A program made the translations under genes and the position numbers. Shown here in pieces: positions 1-10,904 of a DNA stretch of 64,000 nt (its first letter is position 1; every line of letters begins with the position of its first letter). The stretch is from assembly GCF_048544455.1 (NCBI RefSeq), contig NC_133531.1:65944099-66008098 (forward strand), given 5' to 3'. The DNA comes from Silene latifolia (taxonomy: Eukaryota > Streptophyta > Magnoliopsida > Caryophyllales > Caryophyllaceae). The notes below the pieces were generated by a model, which saw nothing but the letters and a program-made list of their open reading frames with translations, was not told where the DNA came from and searched no databases.

Positions 1-1113
1 TACCCCCACAAAAACCATCCTCACAAAAATATCCCTCACAAGAACTACCCACCGAGGAATACCCCTCCAAGGTATCCTCGAGACTCCGAAATTAACGGCA
101 TATGGAGAGATGATGCTGAGGATGTCTATATCATCCCAGGGAAGGAAAAACGGGCGAAAGAAATCGGACATCTCACCCGGTCCGGACGTCCCTATCAGAA
201 TCTGAACAATCCAACGGTCGTTCCAACAACGAATGACCAAATCGTCCCAGATGTGGACACTCAACCAAAGGCCCCCGAGAACTCAATCCTGAAACAGCTC
301 CAGAAAGCAAAAGCCGAAATCTCAATTTGGCAACTGATCGCAACGTCTTTTGAGCATCGATAGACCTTGCTGCAGGCCTTGGGAAAATTAACCGTGCCCT
401 CCACCTCTTCCCCAGAAGAAATAGTGGCGCACATGACGAGGGACGCCCCTGATCTGAACAACCCGATCGTCTTCTCAGACGAGGACATCCCTCCGTCCGG
501 AGCCAATCATAACCTGGCCCTGTATATCACTGTACAATGCCTCCAGAAATATGTACCCATGGTCTTCGTGGATGACGGCTCCACGGTGAATGTCATTCCT
601 CTTAAGAGTACCCACAAGCTGGGGATTAAGGAAGAGGACTTGGTCCCAACGAATCAAGGAGTATGCGCCTACGATGGCACTCGTCGGAAGGTCGCTGGGC
701 TTATCACTTTGATCGTCGCAACCGGAGCACTGGAAAGACAAACCAGTTTTCAAGTGGTCGACATCGACGCTTCCTTCAACATGCTCCTAGGACGTCCCTG
801 GATCCACGCCGTCAAGGCGGTTACCTCAACTCTCCACCAGAATATCAGGGTCCCCTTCAACGGGAAAACGATCACAATTCCCGCTTCCCCGATCAAGGCA
901 GTCATAAGAAAGGGGATAGCCTCCCAAGCCATTGAGGAGGATGACGACGAAATGTGGAGTTTCCAAGCCGTAAACGCCATAACTGATGAATTGACGCCCT
1001 CTAATTGTGACCCGTTCACCAACCTCACGGTCAACCGTATCATGATGCATCAAGGTTATTTCCCGGGTTTGCCGCTCAATCCACTAAAGGACCCATTGCC
1101 TCCCTTGAAATAG
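1..1113 (+). pseudogene. Gag C-terminal part and aspartic protease of element A
   Basis: One reading frame runs from base 1 to the stop at 1111, interrupted by a TAG at 361. Before 361 it matches the Gag tail of element B (shared KQLQKxKA and SxWQL stretches). After it lies a retropepsin-like protease: VFVDDGS at about 562-582 is the catalytic Asp-x-Gly-Ser loop, and LLGRPWIH near 784-807 is the second conserved protease block. The protease would process the Gag-Pol polyprotein inside the virus-like particle. Where element B keeps a Gln at the first stop, A has TAG, which fits C-to-T decay. The N-terminal Gag, including any zinc knuckle, is left of the window. Confidence 0.8.
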
Positions 1114-1872
1114 GCTAAGGTCCCCAACATTCCCTTTGGGTTGGGGTACGAACCTACCGACGAAGATATCCGGGAAATGAACCTCCTAATCCGAAAATGC
1201 AAGAAGCACGGAGTTATCCTCCGTCCCTATCATCTAACTCTCAATGGATACTTTGTCCCCGAGGGAGAGTCCGAGCTCTACCATGGCTTTCCAGAGCCAA
1301 TCTATGACTCTGTGGCCAGGGCTAGGTACCCGGGAGTGGAAGTCTTCCAGGACTGCTACTTTATCCCCGACAACACCGAAGCTGCATCAACTGAGTCTAA
1401 GCCATCACCATGCCTTGACGGATAGGCTGTCACACTCCTCTTTGGGGAAGATAACGTCAAACACCTCGACTATGAGGACATTATCAACATCGCCCTGAAG
1501 GACAACCAATTTGATCCAACCGCCTTGATCTCCGATACTAACCCGGAGAAAGCTACCCAAGGATAGAGGAAAACCGTCAAGTGGACCGATCGCCAAAGCC
1601 GCATTCTCAATATAACAACTGGAGAAGGCCCTATGTTAAAGGAGGGAAGTGAAGAAGGATTTGAGTCTGAGTCTGAGTCTGAGTCTGAGTCTGAGTCTGT
1701 CATAGCTCCTAAAGCTCCCGATGTCCCAGTCAAGGTCTCCTTCCCACTGTTTTATCACAAAGTCGTGGCTGATTCAGAGGCTGAGTCTACTAGGGTCACC
1801 CCCACTCCCATGAAAGGTGACAACCGGAGCACATTCAGGGGCCACTTCCTCTGTTGCGTCGCCTCTGACTGA
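1114..1872 (+). pseudogene. Protease-RT linker of element A with a Ser-Glu repeat
   Basis: The same frame continues after 1113 with strong similarity to the matching part of element B (GLGYxPTxE, LNGYFVxEG, LLFGED). It is stopped by TAG at 1423 and 1564. At about 1660-1699 the hexamer GAGTCT is repeated, giving an alternating Glu-Ser run; element B has the same acidic run at about 35568-35610. The frame ends at 1872 and the polyprotein continues in another frame that is open from 1817, so a frameshift lies in 1817-1870. The role of this linker is unknown; it may be a flexible tether between protease and RT. Confidence 0.7.
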
Positions 1873-3640
1873 CCACGAGATGTCTGTCCTTTCCGAGCTT
1901 TTCGCTCGTGTCAACTTAATGAACGCTAAGTTTGCTTATGACTCATCTTATTTTAACTGCAATGCAATTCTGAATGACTACGAGGAATTTGACTTGAGTG
2001 ACTACCCACCTCACCTAGCCAAAGAACTTGACAAGCGGGAAACCAGAACCCCCATCATTGAGGAGACCGAACCTATTAACGTAGGAACCGACAATACACC
2101 TCAAGAACTTAGGATAGGGACAACCCTGGACCCCTCGGAAAGACAACAGTTCATTGACCTCCTCCACGAATACAAGGACGTGTTCGCCTGGTCTTACAGA
2201 GACATGCCTGGGATTGACAGAGAAATTGCAGAGCACCGGATACCCATTAAACCCGGGGCTAAACCTGTGAAACAGAAGATGCGCCGGATGCGTCCTGAGT
2301 GGGCCCTAAAAATCAAGGAAGTGGTGGATAAACAGTTCAAGGCTGGCTTCATCAAAGTGTCTGAATACTCTGACTGGGCGGCCAACATTGTGCCCGTACC
2401 AAAGAAAGATGGAAGAATTCGGGTTTGCGTCGACTTCAGGGATCTGAACAAGGCGAGTCCAAAGGACGACTTCCCTTTGCCACATGTGGACATTCTGGTG
2501 GACAACACTGCCGAACATGCTCTCCAATCATTCATGGACGGGTATGCTGGGTACAACCAGATTAAAATGGCTGAGGAAGACATACACAAGACTGCGTTCA
2601 CTACACAGTGGGGTACATATTGCTACACGGTCACGCCCTTCGGCCTCATCAACGTCGGGGCTACCTATCAAAGAACCGCTACCACTCTCCTACATGATAT
2701 GATGCACAAGGAGGTAGAGGTATATGTCGATGACATGATTGTCAAATCTAAAGAAAGGGACGGCCACATCAATGCCCTCCGAAAATTCTTCGCTCGTCCG
2801 CGAAAATATAACATGAGACTAAATCCTCAGAAGTGTGCATTCGGGGTCACCTCCGGAAAACTCTTGGGACATGTCGTCAGCAAAAGAGGCATTGAGATTG
2901 ATCCAACCAAAATCAAAGCCCTTCAACAAATGCCTCGGTCTAGGAACGTGAAAGAGATTCGGGGATTTCTCGGTCAGGTACAATACATCAGCCGCTTCAT
3001 CGCCAAGCCTCCTGTCCTCATGCCACCTCAACCAGGGATTCCTTTATCCCTATACCTGACTGTAACCAACACAGCCATGGGAGCAATGTTAGCACAAACA
3101 GTAGGCAACGAAGAACAAGCCATCTACTACATCAGCAAAAAGTTTATTGAGTACGAGACGAGGTATACCCAACTGGAAAAGACATGCCTTGCCCTAGTAT
3201 GGTCAACAAAGAAGCTGCGGCATTACATGCTCAGCTATACGGTCCACATCTACTCCAAGATGGACCCTGTCAAATACATCTTCGAAAAACCCGTACTAAA
3301 TGGAAGGCTGTCTAGATGGACACTCATGCTGTCCGAATTTGACCTCAAGTTTGTACCCCTCAAGGTTATAAAGGGAAGAGCAGTTGCCGATTTCCTAGCA
3401 GAAAATCCCGTCAACGAGGATCCTACGACCGATACATGGTCACTTCCTGACGAAGACATCCTTTGTGCCGACTCCAACGCATGGGACCTATACTTCGATG
3501 GTACATCTAATCTGAGAGGCTTCGGGGTAGGAATCATTCTAATTTCACCAGAGGGAGAACACGTTCCGATCTCGGTCAAGCTGGACTTTGCCGTCACCAA
3601 CAATGTCGCTGAATATGAAGCATGTCTAATCGGCCTATAA
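1817..3640 (+). pseudogene. Reverse transcriptase, RNase H and start of second RNase H of element A
   Basis: A 607-codon open frame. RT blocks are present in order: a PVPKKDG block near 2395-2412, RVCVDFRDLNKASPKDDFPLP near 2427-2480, and the catalytic YVDD at about 2722-2733. RNase H follows with TAMGAMLAQ near 3072-3098 and the YTQLEKTCLALVW block. From about 3484 the second, archaeal-type RNase H begins (LYFDGTSNLRGFG), a hallmark of Tat elements. Compared with element B the RT/RNase H connection is shortened: after SRFIA (about 3005) A jumps straight to KPPVLMPP, losing roughly 35-40 residues in frame. The stop at 3638 replaces a Gln retained in B. An enzyme with this internal deletion is unlikely to work. 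Confidence 0.85.
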
Positions 3641-4759
3641 GCAGCCATCACACTTGGCATCAAGAGGCTAAGGGTCCACGGCGATTCCTCACTCATCATC
3701 AATCAGGTGTCCGGATCATGGAAAATCCGATCTGACAGCTTCGCTCCCTACCAAGCGAAGATCAGTCAAGAGGCCGAATTCTTCGACCAAGTCGACTACT
3801 TCCATCTGCCACGAGAGGAAAATCATTTTGTCGATGCCCTGGCAAAACTTGTCGCGCTCGTCAACATACCTGACAATATGACATCAATGCCCCTATGTGT
3901 CGAGAGAAGGAGCGAGCCAGCTCACGTTTGTGCCATTATCAACGACGAGGAAAGCCATGATGAACCTTGGTACCAAGCCATCCTCAATTATAAAACCAAA
4001 AACGAATTCCCTCCCAACTCTGATCAAAGAGGACAAAGAGCCATCCGTTTACTTGCATCAAAATTCGTGATAAACCAAAATCAACTCTACAAAAGAACAC
4101 CCCAAGGAATTCTTCTCCTTTGCATCGACCATCACAAAGCCAAAAAAGTCATGGGAGAGGTTCACGACGGAGAATGTGGCCCTCACATGAGTGCAATGAT
4201 GCTTACATGGAAAATCACATGGCTAGGTTACTACTGGAACACCATGGAAGCCGATTGCCGTAACTACGTCAAACATTGCCACAATTTCCAAATCTTCGCC
4301 AACATACAACACATACCACCGTCCCTTTTATACACAATGACATTACCCTGGCCTTTCTCAACCTGGGGCATTGACATCATCGAGAAAGTCAACCCGATAG
4401 GCACCAAGGGGCATTACTTCGTCCTCGTCGCCATCGACTACTTCACCAAGTGGATGGAAGCACAGTCATATGCAGTCTTGACCGCCAAACAAGTGGCCAA
4501 GTTCATTCAAAACAACATCATCTGCCGATATGAGGTACCCCATGAAATCATTAGTGATCAAGGCTCTCACTTCCGGGCGGAAACTCAAGCTTTGCTGGAC
4601 AAGTACAAGATCAAGCGACATCGATCATCCCCCTACCGTCCCCAAACCAACGAAGCGGTGGAGGCAGCGAACAAAACTCTTGTCACCATTATCAAGAAAA
4701 TGCAAGACAACTACCGCGATTGTCCGAGCAAACTCCCATTCGCACTCTGGGGATACTGA
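3641..4759 (+). pseudogene. Second RNase H (rest) and integrase core of element A
   Basis: After the stop at 3638 the same frame continues with AAIT, the GDSSLIINQ block of the second RNase H (about 3680-3706), a spacer, and then integrase. The zinc-binding HHCC region is seen at about 4160-4300. Its last Cys is replaced by Phe (HCHNF) while element B keeps HCHNC. The catalytic triad is visible as Asp in WGIDII (about 4372), Asp in SDQGSHF (about 4556) and Glu in AVEAANK (about 4663). Integrase inserts the cDNA into the chromosome. The frame ends at TGA 4757-4759 in the ALWGY block, where B continues with an Arg codon. The Cys loss and the stops make it inactive. Confidence 0.85.
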
Positions 4760-5241
4760 ACCTCCATTCGAACACCGACAGGCGCCACACCCTTCTACCT
4801 AGCATACGGTATGGAGGCGGTTCAACCGGTAGAGTTAGCGGTCCCTTCTCTACGCATCCTACTGGAGAGTCAAGTCCCTGAGGCTGAATGGACCCGTCGA
4901 AGGTACGAACAACTCACTCTTCTAGATGAACGGCGACTCAACGCCTTCACAACGTCCAGCTATACCAACGACGTATACAACGGGCATTCAACAAGAAGGT
5001 CAAACCCATAAACATCCAGGAGGGCGACTTAGTCCTCAAGTCAGTTCGAGCACCATTACCCGTCGTTCCGAGGGGAAAATTCAAACCCAACTGGGCCGGA
5101 CCATACCTGGTCAAGAAGATACTTTCGGGGGGCGCAGTGAGACTAAGTGACCTAGATGGGGAGGACTTTACAAACCCGACCAACCTAGACCAACTCAAGA
5201 AGTACTACCCTTTAACCATAACAACCAACGACCTAGCCTAG
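4760..5241 (+). pseudogene. Integrase C-terminal part of element A
   Basis: The region continues the polyprotein after the stop at 4757: the TGATPFYLAYGMEAVQPVEL block starts near 4779 and is followed by LRILLESQ and LLDERRL, matching element B. A frameshift lies between about 4945 and 5000. The tail (GDLVLKSVR, KPNWAGPYLVK, LDQLKKYY) is in another frame and ends at the TAG at 5239-5241. This is the non-catalytic DNA-binding end of the integrase. Its stop marks the end of the sense coding region. Confidence 0.75.
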
Positions 5242-5412
5242 TTTTACAACTAGCAACGACCTCAACCCTTTTGAAGTCAAGTTCCTCAACGTGTTCTGAT
5301 TTTAAATTGCATGTTTTATCGAGTCTAAACTGCGGCACCTTGCCCGTTTCGAATGTCCTTTGATCTGTCAAAGGCAACGTCCATTTGCACTAAAACAAAA
5401 CAACCCCCTGAA

Positions 5413-5570
5413 CTACGAGCATGGTTTGATTTCACCTCTTCAGGTGGATACGTAGGCAGTCCCTCTTATGCATGAGCGATACAACCACAAAACCCAATCA
5501 AATTCACAAAACGTTTTGAACTACGATCATGGTTTGATTTCACCTCTTTAGGTGAATACGTAGGCAGTCC
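5413..5570 (+). repeat. Two copies of a conserved hairpin element downstream of pol (A)
   Basis: Two related blocks at 5413-5462 and 5521-5570, about 108 bp apart, share TGGTTTGATTTCACCTCTT and ATACGTAGGCAGTCC. Each holds an inverted repeat: CACCT/AGGTG around CTTC (5433-5446) and TTCACCT/AGGTGAA around CTTT (5539-5556). Element B carries one related block in the same place relative to its pol (31681-31740, - strand). The block sits between the convergent 3' ends of pol and the antisense PMD ORF, so a role in 3'-end formation or RNA structure is possible but unproven. Confidence 0.65.
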
Positions 5571-6067
5571 TTTCTTACACAAGAAGGATACAACCATTCC
5601 CACAATCAAAAAGCAACCATCCCCATACAAAAATTCCCACGTACAAAAACATCCCAAAAAAAAGGGAGAAGGGAAAACCATTCCCTTTTTCCACAAAAAT
5701 ACAAAATGAGCCTTTCTTCCTTTCCACAAAATACCACTTTTCCAAGTGCAAATATTTAGGACGATTCAAATCGAATTGCCTTTACCAAATGGATGGAAGA
5801 AACAAGCGTTCATAATTTTCGACACAAGCAATCCTCTTATTTAATTAATAATGGGAGGGATTACAATTTCAACAACAAATAAAGCTCGACGAGTCTACAA
5901 CTTGTCAAAACTAAGGTGTCGACTAAAACACCTCACATAATAAAACTAGCACAACACACACAATAACTAGCTAGTATAACGTAATAAAAACTCACAACAA
6001 TAATACAACATAATAATAAAGTGGGTAATGGAGGTCTTCACTCTTCCATTCTACCCTTGCCTTTTCC
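5571..6067. other. Non-coding spacer between hairpin and antisense ORF (A)
   Basis: AT-rich sequence with a long CCCAAAAAAAAGGGA stretch near 5650 and many A/T runs. I see no credible ORF; the short minus-strand frames here are low complexity. It probably holds the 3' UTR of the antisense ORF. Confidence 0.5.
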
Positions 6068-7495
6068 TTAGGGGTACATCTTCCCCTTGTTCTTCTTGTT
6101 GGCCCGCCTAGCACGGATTTCCTCCTCGGAACGAATCCTCAACGGATCTAAGACGGCGACGGCCTCCGGTCTAGCACAAGACCCCATGTTCGACCCAAGA
6201 TGAGTCAATGCACGGCCCACCATATTCTTGGGACCGGAACTCCTCCTCTTCGGTGGTCTCATCACATCGGGGGTAGCTTCATCAACATACTCCTCGAAGA
6301 AGGCCCGATTGGCCTTGCCAACCTCTCGATACTTCAAGTCGACAACCTCGTCCTTACAAAATTTGGATCTCTCTTCCAAGGACAGAGCATGTGACCACTT
6401 GACATAAGCGGGAGTCACCCATGTCGTGGCAACGGGGTTTGTCACCTCCCAAAGCGGCCGAGTGGCCCACCATCTTTCGAAGAACTCCACAAGCTCGGAA
6501 TTCCGGAATACATTCTCTTGGATAAGAGTATCTTGAGCGGGCACCTTTTGTTGACGCCCCATTTGCCTCATGAGCCTTTCGGGATATATGAAGGAAGCAA
6601 CCTTCAAATCCACCACCATCAAAGAACGAGGACTAGCATCCAAAGCGGGCAACCCCATGAAGGACCTCAAGTGCCACTACGGCACCACCCAACGGATATG
6701 AGGACCGCCCTCCTCCGCCAATCTTGCGGCCCAATAGGCCTCGGTGGAAGCGAAACTATCCGGGTAAAACTTCTTCCTCATGGTAAAGTGACGGAAGGAG
6801 TAAGAAGAAGAATCAACCGGAGGCTCTACATACCTTAGCCTCTCCAATAGCCACACTTAGAGGATCCTTGGGGATCCGAAAGAGGGAGCTTCTCCACAAG
6901 AGCCTTCCTTGTCCGAAGCTTGGATAATCTCTCCAAGCACCAACCATGATGGATCTCTACCATGCTACATTTGCTCAATCACATGGATAAGGGTCATGCT
7001 ACCATGGCATCTTGGCCCCTCCTTCTTCAAGACATCAACAAAGAGGTACACATGGACAGGACAAAAGGCAAGAGCCCTTCTCCTAGCCACCTCCGAGACA
7101 TTAGCATCTAATCTGTTTGAAAAGATGTTGATAAGAGCCAACATATCCACGCCATGTGGAGCAAGAAGAAAGTTGATTTGGCTTGTTGATAAGCCCAACA
7201 TAGAACGGAATTTCTCCTTGTAGCACAACCGAGTCGGAGGAAGCACCGGAACACAACCCGGCCACTCACCAATGGCTCCAACTTCTTCGGCATGAGGACA
7301 AAGCTCACCTTTCGGGAAAACGAAAACATGGTGTTTCGAATCCCAAAACCGAGAACATGCTTCAAGAAATGAAGGTTGCACCTTGACTTGACGAAGCACC
7401 AACAATTGACCAACTCCCATGCAAGCGAGTTGATACTTTTCGGGAGGCGACAAATCCCGGCACCATTGTCGCAATGCGTTCTCAAAAGCATCCAT
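6068..7495 (-). pseudogene. Antisense PMD ORF 2 of element A
   Basis: Runs against the gag-pol direction. The N-terminal part (7495 down to 6965) begins MDAFENAL and contains the plant mobile domain pattern also seen in element B's second antisense ORF: LExCxxFWD, HVFxFPxGxxCPxxEExxAIGxW, YKxKFRxxLGL, VARRRAxxFCxxH. It then hits a stop at about 6963 and continues in frame with two more stops (near 6863 and 6675). The C-terminal part (6670-6068) is open, rich in basic residues and ends RRANKKNKGKMYP. PMD proteins include Arabidopsis MAIN and MAIL1, which affect silencing and genome stability; the function of transposon copies is unknown. The position of B's intron is uninterrupted here (near 6863). 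Confidence 0.75.
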
Positions 7496-7577
7496 GAAAT
7501 ATTTTTGTGGAAGAAGAAGAGGTTTTGTAGAGATGTTTTTGTGTTTTGGATGATGAAACAATGAAGCGCAAACGTCC

Positions 7578-7750
7578 CTATTTACACAAAATGACCAGCG
7601 TATTTTTCAGAAAAAGGGGAGAGTCGGCTTCCATCGCCAGGCTGCTCGCGCCTCTTGGAGGCTTCTCCAGGATTCCCCCTGTTGACTTGTCTCTTTCAAC
7701 ATGTGTTTTCTCCTGAAACCTCAAACCTCCCGCTGGGAAGCTCGCGCCTC
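7578..7750 (-). promoter_or_regulatory. Putative promoter of antisense PMD ORF 2 (A)
   Basis: On the minus strand a TATA-like GTGTAAATAG (7578-7587) lies about 85 bp before the likely start codon at 7495. Upstream are two copies of the family motif GCTCGCGCCTC read on the plus strand (7644-7654 and 7740-7750). The same motif occurs in element A's LTR (11901 onwards) and before antisense ORF 1 (10049). Confidence 0.5.
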
Positions 7751-8759
7751 TTCGGGATGATTCATTATATTTTGTGTTTCCTCACACTCACATTTCCTTG
7801 TTTTCGCGTTTTACGAAATCCGACACGGTTTCCATGACGCAGCTTTAAACATACGGATTTTTCTTTCTTTTTTTTTAAGGGGGGAAGAGCTAGTCGCCCC
7901 GATCCACGATGGATCGTTTCCATGTCAGCCGAAATTCCGAAAATTTTTCGGTATTTCGCAATTTTCCATCAAAAATCAAGATCGAAGATTGATAACACGA
8001 CATCAATTTTCCTCAAAAATTCAAGCACTCACAAATTAGAGTCTTGACCTCAAAAATCAAAAATCAAATATACTCGCAAAAATCCTTTTCAAAAATTCTT
8101 TCCTGACGGTTTAAGTTTGAATTTTTCGAGTCAATTTCAATAATTTTGACGCAATTTAATTCACGACACGAGTTAATTGCTCAAATTCTCAAGTCAATTC
8201 CTTTTGAATTCCGAACGTGACGATTTGTCACGGAATTTTCGAAATTTCAATTTTAACTTCAAGTCCTCTTGGTTAATTTTGGTTTTCAATCAAATGCTTT
8301 TACGTGTTTACATGTATGCGTATGTGCTATCTGTTGCTTGTTTTCTACACTAACGATGCAGGAACAAGTGCAAAGCAAAAGGAGAATCAATAGCCGACAG
8401 CGCTCCTCCGAAACACAAAAAAGCCAAAAATCACAAAATAAACCACAATCCAAAAACACATATATACAAACCGCCTCACGCAAAATACATCGACACGCGT
8501 TTGACACGGGCTACTTACCGTACAAATAGGGTTCAGTACAGACATCTATCATACAGACACAGGCCTAAAACAACCGTCTATCATACAGACACTAGCCTAA
8601 CACAACGAACTGGGGGCTATCTGCCACCTACCGGACTAAGCGCTCTCTATCCTCTCAAACAAAAAAGAAAGGGAGCAACACAAGAAACAAAGGAGCAACA
8701 ACGGAAGCAGAGGTGATTACCATTATGGTAATACCCCGTTCCTGCTCCACGACAAAAAT
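7751..8759. other. AT-rich spacer between the two antisense ORFs (A)
   Basis: Mostly runs such as TTTTTCGAAATTTC and CAAAAATTCAAG, with no convincing ORF. A plus-strand frame at 8269-8529 has no recognisable domain. Around 8609 GGGGGCT resembles a polypurine-tract end but is not followed by an LTR start. Most of antisense ORF 1, which in element B occupies about 2 kb, seems to have been deleted from this interval. Confidence 0.45.
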
Positions 8760-9890
8760 GAAGACAGTGTCTTGCAAACTTCGGATGATGAGAAGGCCAA
8801 GAACCATGATGCAATGCACCACTCCGGTGTTGACCCCCAATCATCAGCCGTCCTGTCTATGAGCCACAACGAAAAGGACCTTAGCCACGTCAGCTGCCTC
8901 TCCTCCTCTACGGAAGCATCCTCCACCACCGCCTCAACTCCGGCAGCCTCTACAGTCGTCACTCCCCCTCTAGGATCGACTTCCTCCTCCATGGCCTCAA
9001 CAACAGACCCCATAGGTCCCAAATGATACCCTGTCATCAAAACAACAAACAAAAAACGTCAGCCGAAATTTCGGCATTACGACGGCATGAAATGGATAAA
9101 TCCAAACAAAAACAACAACAACCTGCAATGCAAAACAAGGGCAATCCCGCCCAAAATCCAACCAAACAAAACCATTCACAACAAACAAACAAAAACGACT
9201 CGTCCATCTTTTCAAGCAAAAAACGAGTCAAAACCACAAAAACGGCATTTCAAGACCCCTACAGGGCCCGCCAAAAACCCAAAATAAATTTTGACACAAT
9301 GGGGTATTTTTCTACGGCTCAAAAAGGCAATTCATACGCTAATTTGAGCCCAAATCGGTCAAAAATTCAAAAACGACCGCAAAAAGGCAAATGTGATTTT
9401 ATCACGCCTCAAGGTGACCTAAATTACCAATGAGGTCCATTTCAAGGCAAACTGACTCAATTCAAGCCCAAACAGACGCTTATTTTGTCAGACATAAGAC
9501 CATCATAAAAAGCAAAAGTCCAATTTTGCCCACGATACCCAACGAAGGTCCATAAATGGCGAATACGGGTTTTCCCAACTACAATGCAACCTAGTGGGAC
9601 CCATTATCCAAGCAAATAAACTCGGCATTGCGAAGTGAGATGGTGTCTCACCTTACTCGCGTTTTTCGAGCGTAGGGAGCGGAAACGGGGACCAAAATGC
9701 AAACTAAAAGCACCCCTATACTCCTAAACAGGTTTCTAACCTAATGCAAGCATCAATTTCACTCGAAATGGGCTCAATCAAAAACATCTAATTCGATTTT
9801 TTTTAGGGTAAAATTCGCCCTAATTCAATCAAGCTAAAGATCAACAAATTTAAATGGATTCAAGAGGAAATACTTACCTTGAGATGACAT
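8760..9890 (-). pseudogene. Remnant of antisense PMD ORF 1 (exons 1 and 2) in element A
   Basis: On the minus strand an ATG at 9890 opens a 13-nt exon ending in CAAG before GTAAGT (splice donor at 9877). The matching acceptor ...GATGACAG ends at 9029. Exon 2 (from 9028) encodes GYHLGPM followed by an acidic E/V-rich stretch and then a TPEW motif. Element B's intact-looking gene has the same plan: ATG, 13-nt first exon, phase-1 intron, GRGPM, acidic stretch, APEW. The downstream PMD exons are missing, so only the front of the gene survives. This supports the gene as a long-standing part of both elements rather than a chance neighbour. The exon 2 end is approximate. Confidence 0.6.
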
Positions 9891-10048
9891 TGTTGATTAT
9901 GGCACGAGTGCAAGCTAGCAAAGGTCCTTCAATGGCGATTTTTCCGGGTTTTTGGGTCGAAAGGAAGAAGACGAGATGATGAATGGTAGGCAGCCTCAAC
10001 TCGCGTCTTTTACAGAAAAAAAGGGAAGCCCCTTTGGTTCGCCAGATG

Positions 10049-10060
10049 GCTCGCGCCTCA
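10049..10060. promoter_or_regulatory. Family A GC-rich motif upstream of antisense ORF 1
   Basis: GCTCGCGCCTCA, about 160 bp upstream of the minus-strand ATG at 9890. It lies inside a longer shared block (GCCCCTTTGG, TCGCCAG, GGCTCGCGCCTC, AGGCGTC) whose relatives are near 7640, 12420 and 13100. Confidence 0.45.
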
Positions 10061-10399
10061 ATCAGGCGTCCCCTTACTCTTTCAGCGAATTTGGGATTTG
10101 GCCCAATTTCCACATAACAAATTCGGATTTTCATTGACGATATTGAAAATCGTCATTTCCTCAAAGACAAAAATAATGAAAATTTAAAATTCGCTATTTT
10201 CAAAAATTTCAAGCAAACGGCGATCAAAACCGCCAACTTCAAAAATGATAGTGAAATCAAATTCACTATTTTCCTTCAAAAAAAAATTCAAAAATAATAG
10301 CGAAAATTCAAAAACCGCTATTTCTTCAAATTTTAAGCGACAACAGTTAAAACCGTCATGCTCAAAATAATAGTTGGAAATTGAATTCCACTATTCTCA

Positions 10400-10690
10400 C
10401 CACGCATGTCAACGACGGCACATAAACCGTCACTTCAATTAATAGTAAATATTCCAAATTCACTATTTCCATCAAATGTCAACGACGACACATAAACCGT
10501 CACTTCAATCAATAGTGAATATTTCCAAATTCATTATTTCCATCAAATGTCAACGGCGGCACATAAACCATCATTCCAATCAAATAGTGAAGATTCTGAA
10601 TTCACTATTTCTTTCCAATGACAACGACGGCACATAAACCGTCACTTCAATTAATAGTGAAAATTCCAAGTTCATTATTCCAGTAGGGGG
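10400..10690. repeat. ~70-bp tandem repeat upstream of the polypurine tract (A)
   Basis: The block AACGACGGCACATAAACCGTC recurs at about 10411, 10481, 10552 and 10622, a period of 70-71 bp, alternating with AT-rich AATAGTGAATATTCCAAATTC segments. The wider interval 10180-10780 is a degenerate version of the same material. Non-coding. Confidence 0.75.
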
Positions 10691-10904
10691 CTTCCTCACG
10701 GAACCCGCTCATTCCAAAAACAGTAATAGTGGTATCAAAATCACTATTTCCACGGCGGCATCATGAGTTCGTTACTTTCAAGACAAGCCCTTTTGACGCG
10801 GCTATTCTCATTCAAGTTCAACGGCGGCGTCATGAGTTCGCTACTTTCAGGACAAGCCCATTTGACGCGGCTATTCCCTTGATTCATTAATCGACTGTAC
10901 CATT

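Noticed and set aside
8609..8620. GGGGGCT as a second polypurine tract and LTR start in element A
   Set aside because: It is not followed by the TGTAGATACC LTR start and no LTR homology begins there.
9023..9433. Plus-strand 136-codon ORF
   Set aside because: Low-complexity Lys/Asn/Gln-rich and lying in the probable intron of antisense ORF 1; no domain.
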